Below are positions 17,892 to 25,338 of a DNA stretch of 64,000 nucleotides, piece after piece. Location of the stretch: contig NZ_CP015971.1 in NCBI RefSeq assembly GCF_001659705.1, positions 3,413,029 to 3,477,028 of the forward strand, given 5' to 3'. The notes under the pieces are model-generated. The model did not search any database. It saw only the letters and a list, made by a program, of their open reading frames with translations, and was not told the DNA's origin. The DNA comes from Arachidicoccus sp. BS20. GTDB taxonomy: Bacteria > Bacteroidota > Bacteroidia > Chitinophagales > Chitinophagaceae. The first letter of the stretch is position 1. Each line of letters starts with the position of its first letter. A program made the translations under genes and the position numbers.

Positions 17892-18416
17892 ATGTTCGAT
17901 GCTTCCTATAAATTTACACAAATCGGTCAAACCCTTAATCCTTTTATTGATAATAATATATTAAAGACTTTACATTATAGTTTTAAAACTGAACTGCATC
18001 ATTATCTCGTTGATATAAAATGTTACGTTTCCTCACTTTATGTAATCGAATTCTTTTTGCGAACAGATAAGAACAGCAAGAAAGCTTCAAAGTACGGCAA
18101 ACTCACGCATGAAATGAAAGCTTCAAGAATTATCAGAACTTGTTTTGATATTATGATGACGATTTTATCGGATGATAAAAAAGCAAGTTTTGCATTCATC
18201 GGTTCGCCTGTTTTTATCAATCATCTTCAAATGGAATCTATTGAAAACACTAAGCGATTCAGCATATATCGATATGTTGCGATTAATCTTATCGGCAGAA
18301 AAAGTTTTGAATTATTTGAAGATGAACAGACAAGTTGTTTTTTGATTGCCAATAAATTGTCGGATATTGACATTGTGAGACAGGAAGCAAATATGGTGTT
18401 GCAATCAATGTTTTAA
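17892..18416 (+). CDS. Unrecognised 174-residue protein (second of a pair)
   Basis: 174 residues, soluble. The centre has KLTHEMKASRIIRTCFDIMM, then FAFIGSP, NTKRFSIYRYVA and a late SCFLIANK stretch. I recall similar uncharacterised Bacteroidota proteins with the order H-x-A-x-R-I-V-R, F-G-F-I-G, N-T-K-R-F, but cannot name the family. It sits 8 nt behind the 58-residue gene and 14 nt before the epimerase-like gene, so all three could be one transcript. Confidence 0.65.
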   Translation: MFDASYKFTQIGQTLNPFIDNNILKTLHYSFKTELHHYLVDIKCYVSSLYVIEFFLRTDKNSKKASKYGKLTHEMKASRIIRTCFDIMMTILSDDKKASFAFIGSPVFINHLQMESIENTKRFSIYRYVAINLIGRKSFELFEDEQTSCFLIANKLSDIDIVRQEANMVLQSMF

Positions 18417-18430
18417 AAAGTATTTCAACC

Positions 18431-19111
18431 ATGATTCTCGGCAAAGGGCTTATTGGCACAGCGTTACAGGCGATCGACAGAAATGATGTTTTGTTCTGCG
18501 CATCGGGCGTGTCCAATTTATTCGGGCATATTGAAGAACAACGTTTGCGCGAAGAAAACCTGCTGCGCGAAAATATTGCGAAGTATAATGATAAAACGAT
18601 TATTTACTTCAGTTCATACAGCATCAGCGATTCGGACGATGCAAAAAACACGCCTTATTTGCTGCATAAAAAACGTATGGAAAACCTGGTCAAAGAACTT
18701 GCTTCGCAATATGTAATCGCGCGCACTTCCAATGTTGTAGGCAAAAACGGACAAGCAGGAAACCTCACGAATTTTATTTATAAAAATCTCACGGAAAACA
18801 TTCCTTTTGACATATGGACAAATACCAACCGAAATTTAATTGATGTAGAACATCTTGCTTTGATGACGGATTATTATTTGAAAAATCATTCTCCGAACAA
18901 AACTATTTTTATAGTTAATCCAAAAGATATAATGATTGAAGATGTTGTAAAAGCCTTTGAACTAAAACTTTCGTTGAAAGCAAATTATCAATTGCTCAAC
19001 AAAGGCAACTTTTACTTTTCCGATAAAACATTTGCCGAAGAAGCCTTCGCAGCGTTAAATATCGATGACGAGAACTACACGGAGAATTTGATTGAAAAAT
19101 ATTTTTTGTAA
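18431..19111 (+). CDS. NAD-dependent epimerase/dehydratase-like protein
   Basis: 226 residues, short for the extended SDR family (about 300). The N-terminal nucleotide-binding loop ILGKGLIGTAL and the Tyr/Lys catalytic pair in YLLHKKRME (about residues 76-84) suggest a Rossmann enzyme, with RTSNVVGKNGQ as the substrate-domain motif. Similar proteins occur in polysaccharide loci where they modify nucleotide sugars, but no glycosyltransferases are near. The substrate is unknown. Confidence 0.7.
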   Translation: MILGKGLIGTALQAIDRNDVLFCASGVSNLFGHIEEQRLREENLLRENIAKYNDKTIIYFSSYSISDSDDAKNTPYLLHKKRMENLVKELASQYVIARTSNVVGKNGQAGNLTNFIYKNLTENIPFDIWTNTNRNLIDVEHLALMTDYYLKNHSPNKTIFIVNPKDIMIEDVVKAFELKLSLKANYQLLNKGNFYFSDKTFAEEAFAALNIDDENYTENLIEKYFL

Positions 19112-19160
19112 AAAACAATGCGTTAATTTAGTGGTTTCTAAAAGCTAAAAAACGTTTGTT

Positions 19161-19751
19161 ATGCAAAACGAAATCATCAAAAAAGATACAACGGGCAACC
19201 CCGCACCGCTTGGTTTACTTGGCTTTGGAATGACCACCGTATTGTTGAATGTTCACAACGCAGGACTCATTTCTTTGAGCAGCATGATACTTGCCATGGG
19301 TATTTTTTACGGCGGCATTGCGCAGGTAATTGCGGGTATTATGGAATGGAAAAAAGGCAACACATTTGCCGCGACTGCATTTATTTCTTACGGATTTTTC
19401 TGGCTCACATTTGTAGGCTTGCTGGTGTTGCCTAAAATCGGTTGGTGGGACACTTCTGCCGATGCCAATACATTAGGTGTTTATCTTTTTATTTGGGGAC
19501 TGTTCACACTCATAATGTTCATTGCAACTTTTAAATTGAACCGCGCATTGCAATTCGTTTTCGGCACGTTGGTTATTTTATTTTTCCTGCTGGGCTATGC
19601 GGAATTTGCAGGCAATGGAAGCGTTGGAAAGTTTGCAGGTTACGAAGGCATCGTATGCGGATTGTCCGCTATTTACACGGGTTTGGCGCAAGTACTGAAT
19701 GAAGTGTACGGGAAAATTGTATTGCCGCTCGGCGTGGTAATGAAAAGTTGA
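19161..19751 (+). CDS. Acetate/succinate transporter, GPR1/FUN34/YaaH family
   Basis: 196 residues with six membrane helices. The family signature [14 protein letters not shown] occurs at residues 13-26. E. coli SatP of this family takes up acetate and succinate with protons. No acetate kinase or acetyl-CoA synthetase gene is nearby. A start at 19161 agrees with the usual short cytoplasmic N-terminus. Confidence 0.93.
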   Translation: MQNEIIKKDTTGNPAPLGLLGFGMTTVLLNVHNAGLISLSSMILAMGIFYGGIAQVIAGIMEWKKGNTFAATAFISYGFFWLTFVGLLVLPKIGWWDTSADANTLGVYLFIWGLFTLIMFIATFKLNRALQFVFGTLVILFFLLGYAEFAGNGSVGKFAGYEGIVCGLSAIYTGLAQVLNEVYGKIVLPLGVVMKS

Positions 19752-19816
19752 AAAATATTTTTTATAAGTGTAGCAGAATGATTTTCGGTTGCGTTTTCAT
19801 ATGTAAAAGAATAATT

Positions 19817-20284
19817 ATGAAAAGAACATTATTCCAAATCGGATTAGTTGTTGCTTTATTCCTGTTTTCTTGTAAAAAAGATAATAAAGAAATATTATGT
19901 ACAGCCATTGGACACGCACCTCAGTTAATGTTTAATTTCATAGATAAAACAACTTCGCAAGATTTATTTTTCTCCGATAATCCGAAATATACCAAAGACC
20001 AACTTAAGGTTTATATTTTTGTGCCGCTTGAAAACAACGTTACGCAAAAAGATACGCTTCCTGTTACTGTTTATTCTTCCTCAAAATATTTTGCAACGCC
20101 AATTCCTTCTTTTACAGATACTTTTTATATGCAAATTGCAGATTTATCTATTGATACATTAATCATTAAATCAAAAAGAATTGTTTCTACTGCTTGCTAT
20201 GTTCTTCCTTATCCCGACTCTGTTTTATTCGACCATCAATTATATATTGCTGATGCCAACCACATTCTTACTTTGGAAAAATAA
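19817..20284 (+). CDS. Hypothetical lipoprotein
   Basis: 155 residues. MKRTLFQIGLVVALFLFSCKK is a lipoprotein signal with a cysteine at about residue 19; the lipobox (LFSC) is slightly atypical. The mature part has no recognised domain. The frame extends upstream to 19748, but the ATG at 19817 starts the lipoprotein signal cleanly and is preferred. Function unknown; the neighbour relation to the transporter gives no clue. Confidence 0.7.
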   Translation: MKRTLFQIGLVVALFLFSCKKDNKEILCTAIGHAPQLMFNFIDKTTSQDLFFSDNPKYTKDQLKVYIFVPLENNVTQKDTLPVTVYSSSKYFATPIPSFTDTFYMQIADLSIDTLIIKSKRIVSTACYVLPYPDSVLFDHQLYIADANHILTLEK

Positions 20285-20313
20285 AACTCCAAATCTTAAA
20301 TCATAAATCAAGT

Positions 20314-20321
20314 TATCTTTG
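20314..20321 (+). promoter_or_regulatory. -7 box for the ABC-F gene
   Basis: TATCTTTG, 20 nt before the ATG at 20342. Confidence 0.5.
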
Positions 20322-20341
20322 CGCTTCCAAAAAAGCGTTCA

Positions 20342-22288
20342 ATGTTAGTAGGACTGAATAATGTAACTTTTGAGTTTGGCGCGCGCACTATTGTCGCGGA
20401 TGCTTCGTGGCACATACTTCCCGGCGACCGCGTGGGCTTGATTGGCTATAACGGTACGGGAAAATCTACTTTGCTCAAAGTGATTGTGGGCGAATATACG
20501 CCAAGTGCCGGCACAGTTGAGCGCGGCAGAAATGTTTCCATTGGTTATTTGCATCAGGATTTGCTGAGTTTTGATACCAACGAATCCATTCTCGAAGTGG
20601 CGATGGGCGCGTTTGAGCGCGTGCGTTTTTTGGAAAAAGAAATTGAAAGAATTGGCATTGAACTGGAAAAAAATCATGATGAAAAATCATTAGAAACTTA
20701 TACCGATTACCTGCACGAAATGGACGTGCTCGACGGTTACAACATTCAATACAAAACAGAAGAAGTGTTGCACGGCTTGGGTTTCAGCAATGAGCAATTG
20801 CATCGTCCGTATAAAACATTCAGCGGAGGCTGGCGTATGCGCGTGTTGCTCGCGAAGATGATTTTGCAACAGCCTGATGTATTGCTACTTGACGAACCTA
20901 CGAACCACTTGGACTTGCCGAGTATTGAATGGTTGGAAAAATATTTGTCCGGTTATAAAGGCAGCGTGGTCATCGTTTCGCACGATAAATTTTTCCTCAA
21001 TCGCATGGTCAATAAAATTGTGGAATTGTATCAACAACAATTACATATTTATTCGGGCAATTATGAGTTTTACGAAACTGAAAAAGAACAACGCATAGAA
21101 ATTCAGCAGCGCGCTTATGAAAACCAGCAGGAATATATTCGTCAGCAAGAACGTTTTATTGAGCGCTTCAAAGCCAAAGCTACAAAGGCTGCGCAGGCGC
21201 AATCGGCCATGAAACGATTGGATAAAATCGAGCGCATCGAAGCTGTTGAAATCGAGCGACCAAACCTGCGCATCAATTTCCAGATAGATAAACAGCCCGG
21301 AAAAATTATTGCTTCGCTGAAAAATATTTCCAAATCTTTCGGCGAAAATATCATTGTAAAAAATACTTCCGCAGAAATTGACCGCGGCGATAAAATTGCT
21401 TTAATCGGCGCCAACGGAAAAGGTAAATCTACTTTGTTAAGAATTATCGCAAACGCCGAAAACTTCGATGGCGAGCGGGTTTGGGGTCATAATGTGGAAG
21501 AAAGTTTTTACGCGCAGCACCAGTTGGAAAGCTTGAATTTGGATAATACCATTTTGGAAGAAATGCAGCTTTGCGGCAGCGGCAAAACCGATTTGGAATT
21601 GCGCAGCCTGTTAGGCGGATTTATGTTTGGCGGCGATGATATTGACAAGAAAATAAAAATCCTGAGCGGCGGCGAAAAAGCGCGCGTGGCATTGGCAAAA
21701 GTAATTGCAAGCAAATCCAATTTCTTAATGCTCGATGAACCTACGAACCATTTGGATATGCACTCGGTTGATTTGCTCGCGCAGGCTTTAAACAAATACG
21801 AGGGCAGTTTGATTTTTGTAAGCCACGACCGTTATTTTATTTCCAAAGCAGCAAATAAAATCTGGGAAATTGTGGACAATGAAATCAAAGAATTTAAAGG
21901 CACTTACGCCGAATATGTTGAGTGGAAAGAATTAATGGCGAAACGCGAAAAAGAAAATACTGCACAGCAAAAACAAACTGTAACAGAAAATATTACAGTT
22001 AAAAAAACAGAAGAAAAAAAACCTGAACCACAAAATAATCTCGACCGTGAGCAGAAAAAAGAATTGCAAAAACTGCAACGACAATTGGAAAAATTAGAAG
22101 AGCAAATCAATCAGTTGAACAAAGAAAAAACAGCTTTGGAATTGGAAATGTCTTCGCCGGAAACTTATGCTTCGCCCGAGAAATTTAAAGAGTTGGAAAA
22201 TAAATATACGCAGCTTTCTGCAAAGCTTAAATCTTCTGAAAGTGAGTATGAATCGGTGTTTGAGAAGATTGTGGAATTGGACGGATAA
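20342..22288 (+). CDS. ABC-F family ATPase (ribosome-associated type)
   Basis: 648 residues, two ABC domains and no membrane helices. First domain: Walker A GYNGTGKST, signature FSGGWRMRV, Walker B LLLDEPTNHLD. Second: GANGKGKST, LSGGEKARVA, LMLDEPTNHLD. The linker (about residues 240-310) is the ABC-F P-site tRNA-interaction motif region, and the C-terminus is a coiled coil rich in K, E and Q (about residues 540-645) as in Uup-type members. ABC-F proteins relieve ribosome stalling or give antibiotic protection; no resistance role is implied here. Confidence 0.94.
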   Translation: MLVGLNNVTFEFGARTIVADASWHILPGDRVGLIGYNGTGKSTLLKVIVGEYTPSAGTVERGRNVSIGYLHQDLLSFDTNESILEVAMGAFERVRFLEKEIERIGIELEKNHDEKSLETYTDYLHEMDVLDGYNIQYKTEEVLHGLGFSNEQLHRPYKTFSGGWRMRVLLAKMILQQPDVLLLDEPTNHLDLPSIEWLEKYLSGYKGSVVIVSHDKFFLNRMVNKIVELYQQQLHIYSGNYEFYETEKEQRIEIQQRAYENQQEYIRQQERFIERFKAKATKAAQAQSAMKRLDKIERIEAVEIERPNLRINFQIDKQPGKIIASLKNISKSFGENIIVKNTSAEIDRGDKIALIGANGKGKSTLLRIIANAENFDGERVWGHNVEESFYAQHQLESLNLDNTILEEMQLCGSGKTDLELRSLLGGFMFGGDDIDKKIKILSGGEKARVALAKVIASKSNFLMLDEPTNHLDMHSVDLLAQALNKYEGSLIFVSHDRYFISKAANKIWEIVDNEIKEFKGTYAEYVEWKELMAKREKENTAQQKQTVTENITVKKTEEKKPEPQNNLDREQKKELQKLQRQLEKLEEQINQLNKEKTALELEMSSPETYASPEKFKELENKYTQLSAKLKSSESEYESVFEKIVELDG

Positions 22289-23230
22289 TTAACTTACCAA
22301 CTTCACATACGCATCTACAAACTTATGAACGAAGTTTACTTTTTTGTACAACCAATTGTATGAGATAATTCCTACAACAGCGCAAGCGATTCCGGCAAGC
22401 ACATCAAGCAAATAATGATGGCTTGCATAAACAGCGGTAAACCAAATACCAAGCATTATAATGGCAAAAAATATTTTCGCATACCAGCGTTGTTTATTTT
22501 TGATAGCATGATAAAGCGTAACTGTTGGATAAGATGCGTGCAGCGAAGGCATGGCAGCAAACACGTTGGAACTTTGTGCATACAGCCCGTGAAAAATATT
22601 TAAGTGAAAATAAGCGTCAAATCTTCCCAAACCTGCTGTATTGCCCGGTGTGTGCGGGTTGAACGCAAATCCGTGCAGCTGAACGTACCATGGCGGCGCA
22701 GACGGACAAACATAATAAATTACAAAACCGATGAGATTTACCCACAAAAATGTTAGCGCAAAATTGATATAACCTGCACGCTTTTTTGTGTAGAATAAAT
22801 ATATGCCAAACAGAATGGGAACAGGCATCCAACACAAATAGAAACAACCTGCGAGAATATCAAGAAATATTTTTTGGTGTGCGTAAAAATATTCATTCAG
22901 CGAAACTTTTTTCCCGCTGTCAAAGATGCCAAACCAAGATTTATCCAGGTTGTAAATATCTTTAATATGAACCTGACTGAATTTATAGTTTGGGAATGCT
23001 TTCATAAAATCGAAGATTACCCAAAACACGATAAACACCGAAAAAGCAAGAATAAATTTTCTCGTTCCCGAAGTAAGATAATACAAAACATTGAACAGAA
23101 TAATTAAAATTGACTGTTCCGTTTTATAGCCAATCAATACACAACAAAGCAAAAGATACAATGCTGAAATGCCGAAAGTCAATAAGAAATTTTTTATGGT
23201 ATATACGGTCGTCTTATTCAGGTTCGGCAC
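22289..23230 (-). CDS. PAP2/Aur1-like phosphotransferase, probable inositol-phosphoryl ceramide synthase
   Basis: 313 residues, about six membrane helices. The Aur1-type motifs are present: CPSAPPW (about residue 175), AAMPSLHASYP (about 223) and YASHHYLLDVLAG (about 265), with the catalytic histidines and aspartate. Fungal Aur1 and the Bacteroides enzyme move phosphoinositol from phosphatidylinositol to ceramide. The gene closes the operon that also contains a phosphatidylinositol-phosphate synthase candidate and a PgpA-type phosphatase, which supports this role over generic lipid phosphatase. It abuts the ABC-F gene tail to tail. Confidence 0.82.
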   Translation of the reverse strand: MPNLNKTTVYTIKNFLLTFGISALYLLLCCVLIGYKTEQSILIILFNVLYYLTSGTRKFILAFSVFIVFWVIFDFMKAFPNYKFSQVHIKDIYNLDKSWFGIFDSGKKVSLNEYFYAHQKIFLDILAGCFYLCWMPVPILFGIYLFYTKKRAGYINFALTFLWVNLIGFVIYYVCPSAPPWYVQLHGFAFNPHTPGNTAGLGRFDAYFHLNIFHGLYAQSSNVFAAMPSLHASYPTVTLYHAIKNKQRWYAKIFFAIIMLGIWFTAVYASHHYLLDVLAGIACAVVGIISYNWLYKKVNFVHKFVDAYVKLVS

Positions 23231-23260
23231 GTGCTATCAAGATTTTTTATAAAGAAATAA

Positions 23261-23911
23261 TTATGCTGTTTTTTGTGTTTGTGTGGTGTTTTTTTTCTTT
23301 GGAAAACCTGAATCGAAAATGATGTCCCACAAAGAAGAGCTTACACCAAACCCTTTTTTCTCATCCTGATAATGATGCAGCATATGGTGTTGCTTTATCT
23401 TTTTCATCAATGAAGATTTAAAATTGTAGTGATGCATGGCATAATGCAGCATATCGTAAATCAAATATCCTGTAATAAAACCCGGAAAGAAACTGTATAA
23501 TGCAGGTTTTGAAAAGAATAATGAGAAAATCCAGTAAAATAAAATTGCCAACGGAATGCTTACCGACGGCGGCATTACAAGTCTTAATCTATCTTTTGGA
23601 TAATCGTGGTGTACACCATGAAAAATGAAATGCAGGCGTAATCCCCATGAAGATTTTGGTACAAAATGGAAAATAAATCTGTGTAATACATATTCCGTCA
23701 AACTCCAGACAATTAAACCGATTATATAGTATTCCAAAAAGAATAAACCGCTGCAATGCTCTGCTGCAAAGGCTTTCCACGAGAAGAAAGCAATTGCGGG
23801 AATAAATATATATAACGGAACAGTAAAATGTACTTTGGACAAACTTTCCAAAAAACTGCTCTTGAACATTCTTGTTGATTCTTCCGAATTGGAAACAAAA
23901 TTTTTTGCCAT
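23261..23911 (-). CDS. Fatty-acid hydroxylase / sterol-desaturase family, probable ceramide hydroxylase
   Basis: 216 residues, four membrane helices. The diiron histidine clusters are visible: HRFIFH, HGVHHDYPKDR, HYAMHHYNF and HHMLHH. The spacing and the short form match the Scs7/FA2H branch, which adds a 2-hydroxyl to the N-acyl chain of ceramides in eukaryotes. Its place in the sphingolipid operon, 30 nt before the PAP2 gene, supports a ceramide substrate. It lacks a cytochrome b5 domain, so an electron donor must come from elsewhere. Confidence 0.82.
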   Translation of the reverse strand: MAKNFVSNSEESTRMFKSSFLESLSKVHFTVPLYIFIPAIAFFSWKAFAAEHCSGLFFLEYYIIGLIVWSLTEYVLHRFIFHFVPKSSWGLRLHFIFHGVHHDYPKDRLRLVMPPSVSIPLAILFYWIFSLFFSKPALYSFFPGFITGYLIYDMLHYAMHHYNFKSSLMKKIKQHHMLHHYQDEKKGFGVSSSLWDIIFDSGFPKKKNTTQTQKTA

Positions 23912-23946
23912 GACCTTTTTCTCCTCCTAAATTTTTAGCCGTAAAT

Positions 23947-24543
23947 TTAACTTTCTTCTTTCTTCACATTGGTAAGACGTTCGACTTCTTCGTTACCGGT
24001 TTTAATGTCGTTGCCTTTAATTTCAACATATACTACATGCGGATTCCAAAACGAGCCGCCCTTGATGTAAATAAAAATGCTGTTCATTACTGCAACTTCG
24101 TTATTGATTTTTCCATATACCTTCCATTCGTTCTCTTTGTTTTTCAAAAGATACATGTGGTATTTTTTGTAAGAAACAAACCAAAACTCATATCGGGTAT
24201 CGCTTATTTTTTTTATGTTTAATCCGTAGGCAAATTTACGCTGAATAAAGTTTAATTCCTTTTTTTCTCCTTTAGGCGAATCGCCGTAACGCAGCCAATA
24301 AGTCGTCAAGGGTTTATCGGTATCTAATTGTCCGTTTACGATATTCAAATCACACGCGATTGTATTTGTATTGGGTGTTCTTTGCAAATAGAACATTCTG
24401 TTTGGCTCACTTGGCGGAATGGGATAAGCGATTCCTTCACGCACAATCGTTTTTTGTGCAAAGCCTTGTAAGGTGAGGCTTCCAAGCAATAGTAACAAAA
24501 ATATATTTTTAAACCAATTCTTCGGGTTAAACTCCTTATTCAT
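23947..24543 (-). CDS. DUF4833 protein of the inositol-lipid operon
   Basis: 198 residues with a signal peptide (hydrophobic stretch about residues 13-29, ending GFAQ). The mature part starts with NRMFYLQRTPNTNTIACDLN and has TYWLRYGDS, FAYGLNI and SFWNPHVVYVE, which I recall as DUF4833. It overlaps the start of the CDP-alcohol phosphatidyltransferase gene by 8 nt at its 5' end, so translation is probably coupled. A periplasmic role in inositol-lipid handling is inference from position only. Confidence 0.78.
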   Translation of the reverse strand: MNKEFNPKNWFKNIFLLLLLGSLTLQGFAQKTIVREGIAYPIPPSEPNRMFYLQRTPNTNTIACDLNIVNGQLDTDKPLTTYWLRYGDSPKGEKKELNFIQRKFAYGLNIKKISDTRYEFWFVSYKKYHMYLLKNKENEWKVYGKINNEVAVMNSIFIYIKGGSFWNPHVVYVEIKGNDIKTGNEEVERLTNVKKEES

Positions 24544-25264
24544 TCTTCAATCTTTTTTCTTCATCCAGCTTGTCCAATTGTCTTTTTGCATCGCGCATTC
24601 TCCTGACAGCCGTAATGTTTGTAAGCACCGCCATTACCGTAATAGGAATGGTAAAAATAGACATTGTTTCAAAAATATGATATTTGACTCCCTGTACGTA
24701 CAATTTATAATCGCCGCTAATGAAATGCGAAGCTATACCACAGGCAATCGCCGACACGCCTATCAACACTACTCTTTCGGGACGTTGCATCAGACCGCCT
24801 TTATTTTGTATGCCCAATCCTTCACTTCTTGCACGTGTATAACTTACCATCATCGAACCAATCATCGCGATGAATGCAAACAAAGAGCTTAAGAAATAAT
24901 GTTTCGCGATAAGATAATAGCAAATACCTAAAAATAGTATGAGCTCGCTATATCTGTCCAAAACAGAATCTAAAAACGCACCGAAAGTCGAAGACATTTT
25001 TCCAATGCGTGCTACCTGCCCGTCGAGCATATCAAATAATCCCGCAAATAAAATCAATCCACCTGCCCAACCTAAGGCTTTAAGGTCGCCATGAGACCTG
25101 CCATCTGATTCTGCACCAAAAATAAAAATCACGGCTACCCCAATGTTGAGAATCAACCCGATTATACTCACGCCATTCGGTGTAATCCCGCACCTGATAA
25201 GCAATCGTACAAACGGATTGATTACTTTATAAATACCCAATTGCAGACGGTCTCTTAATTTCAT
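24536..25264 (-). CDS. CDP-alcohol phosphatidyltransferase, probable phosphatidylinositol-phosphate synthase
   Basis: 242 residues, about six membrane helices. The family motif D-G-x2-A-R-x8-G-x3-D-x3-D is complete in DMLDGQVARIG followed by GAFLDSVLDRYSE (about residues 79-110). Such enzymes join CDP-diacylglycerol with an alcohol. In a cluster with a PgpA-type phosphatase and an Aur1-like transferase, inositol phosphate is the most plausible acceptor. A CDP-archaeol or phosphatidylglycerophosphate role is less likely but not excluded. Confidence 0.82.
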   Translation of the reverse strand: MKLRDRLQLGIYKVINPFVRLLIRCGITPNGVSIIGLILNIGVAVIFIFGAESDGRSHGDLKALGWAGGLILFAGLFDMLDGQVARIGKMSSTFGAFLDSVLDRYSELILFLGICYYLIAKHYFLSSLFAFIAMIGSMMVSYTRARSEGLGIQNKGGLMQRPERVVLIGVSAIACGIASHFISGDYKLYVQGVKYHIFETMSIFTIPITVMAVLTNITAVRRMRDAKRQLDKLDEEKRLKNE

Positions 25265-25338
25265 CCGTATATTTTTATTTTTTCAATGGTTGGATAAGAA
25301 CTATGCATTATTTATGCTTTATCTCATACAATGCAAAA

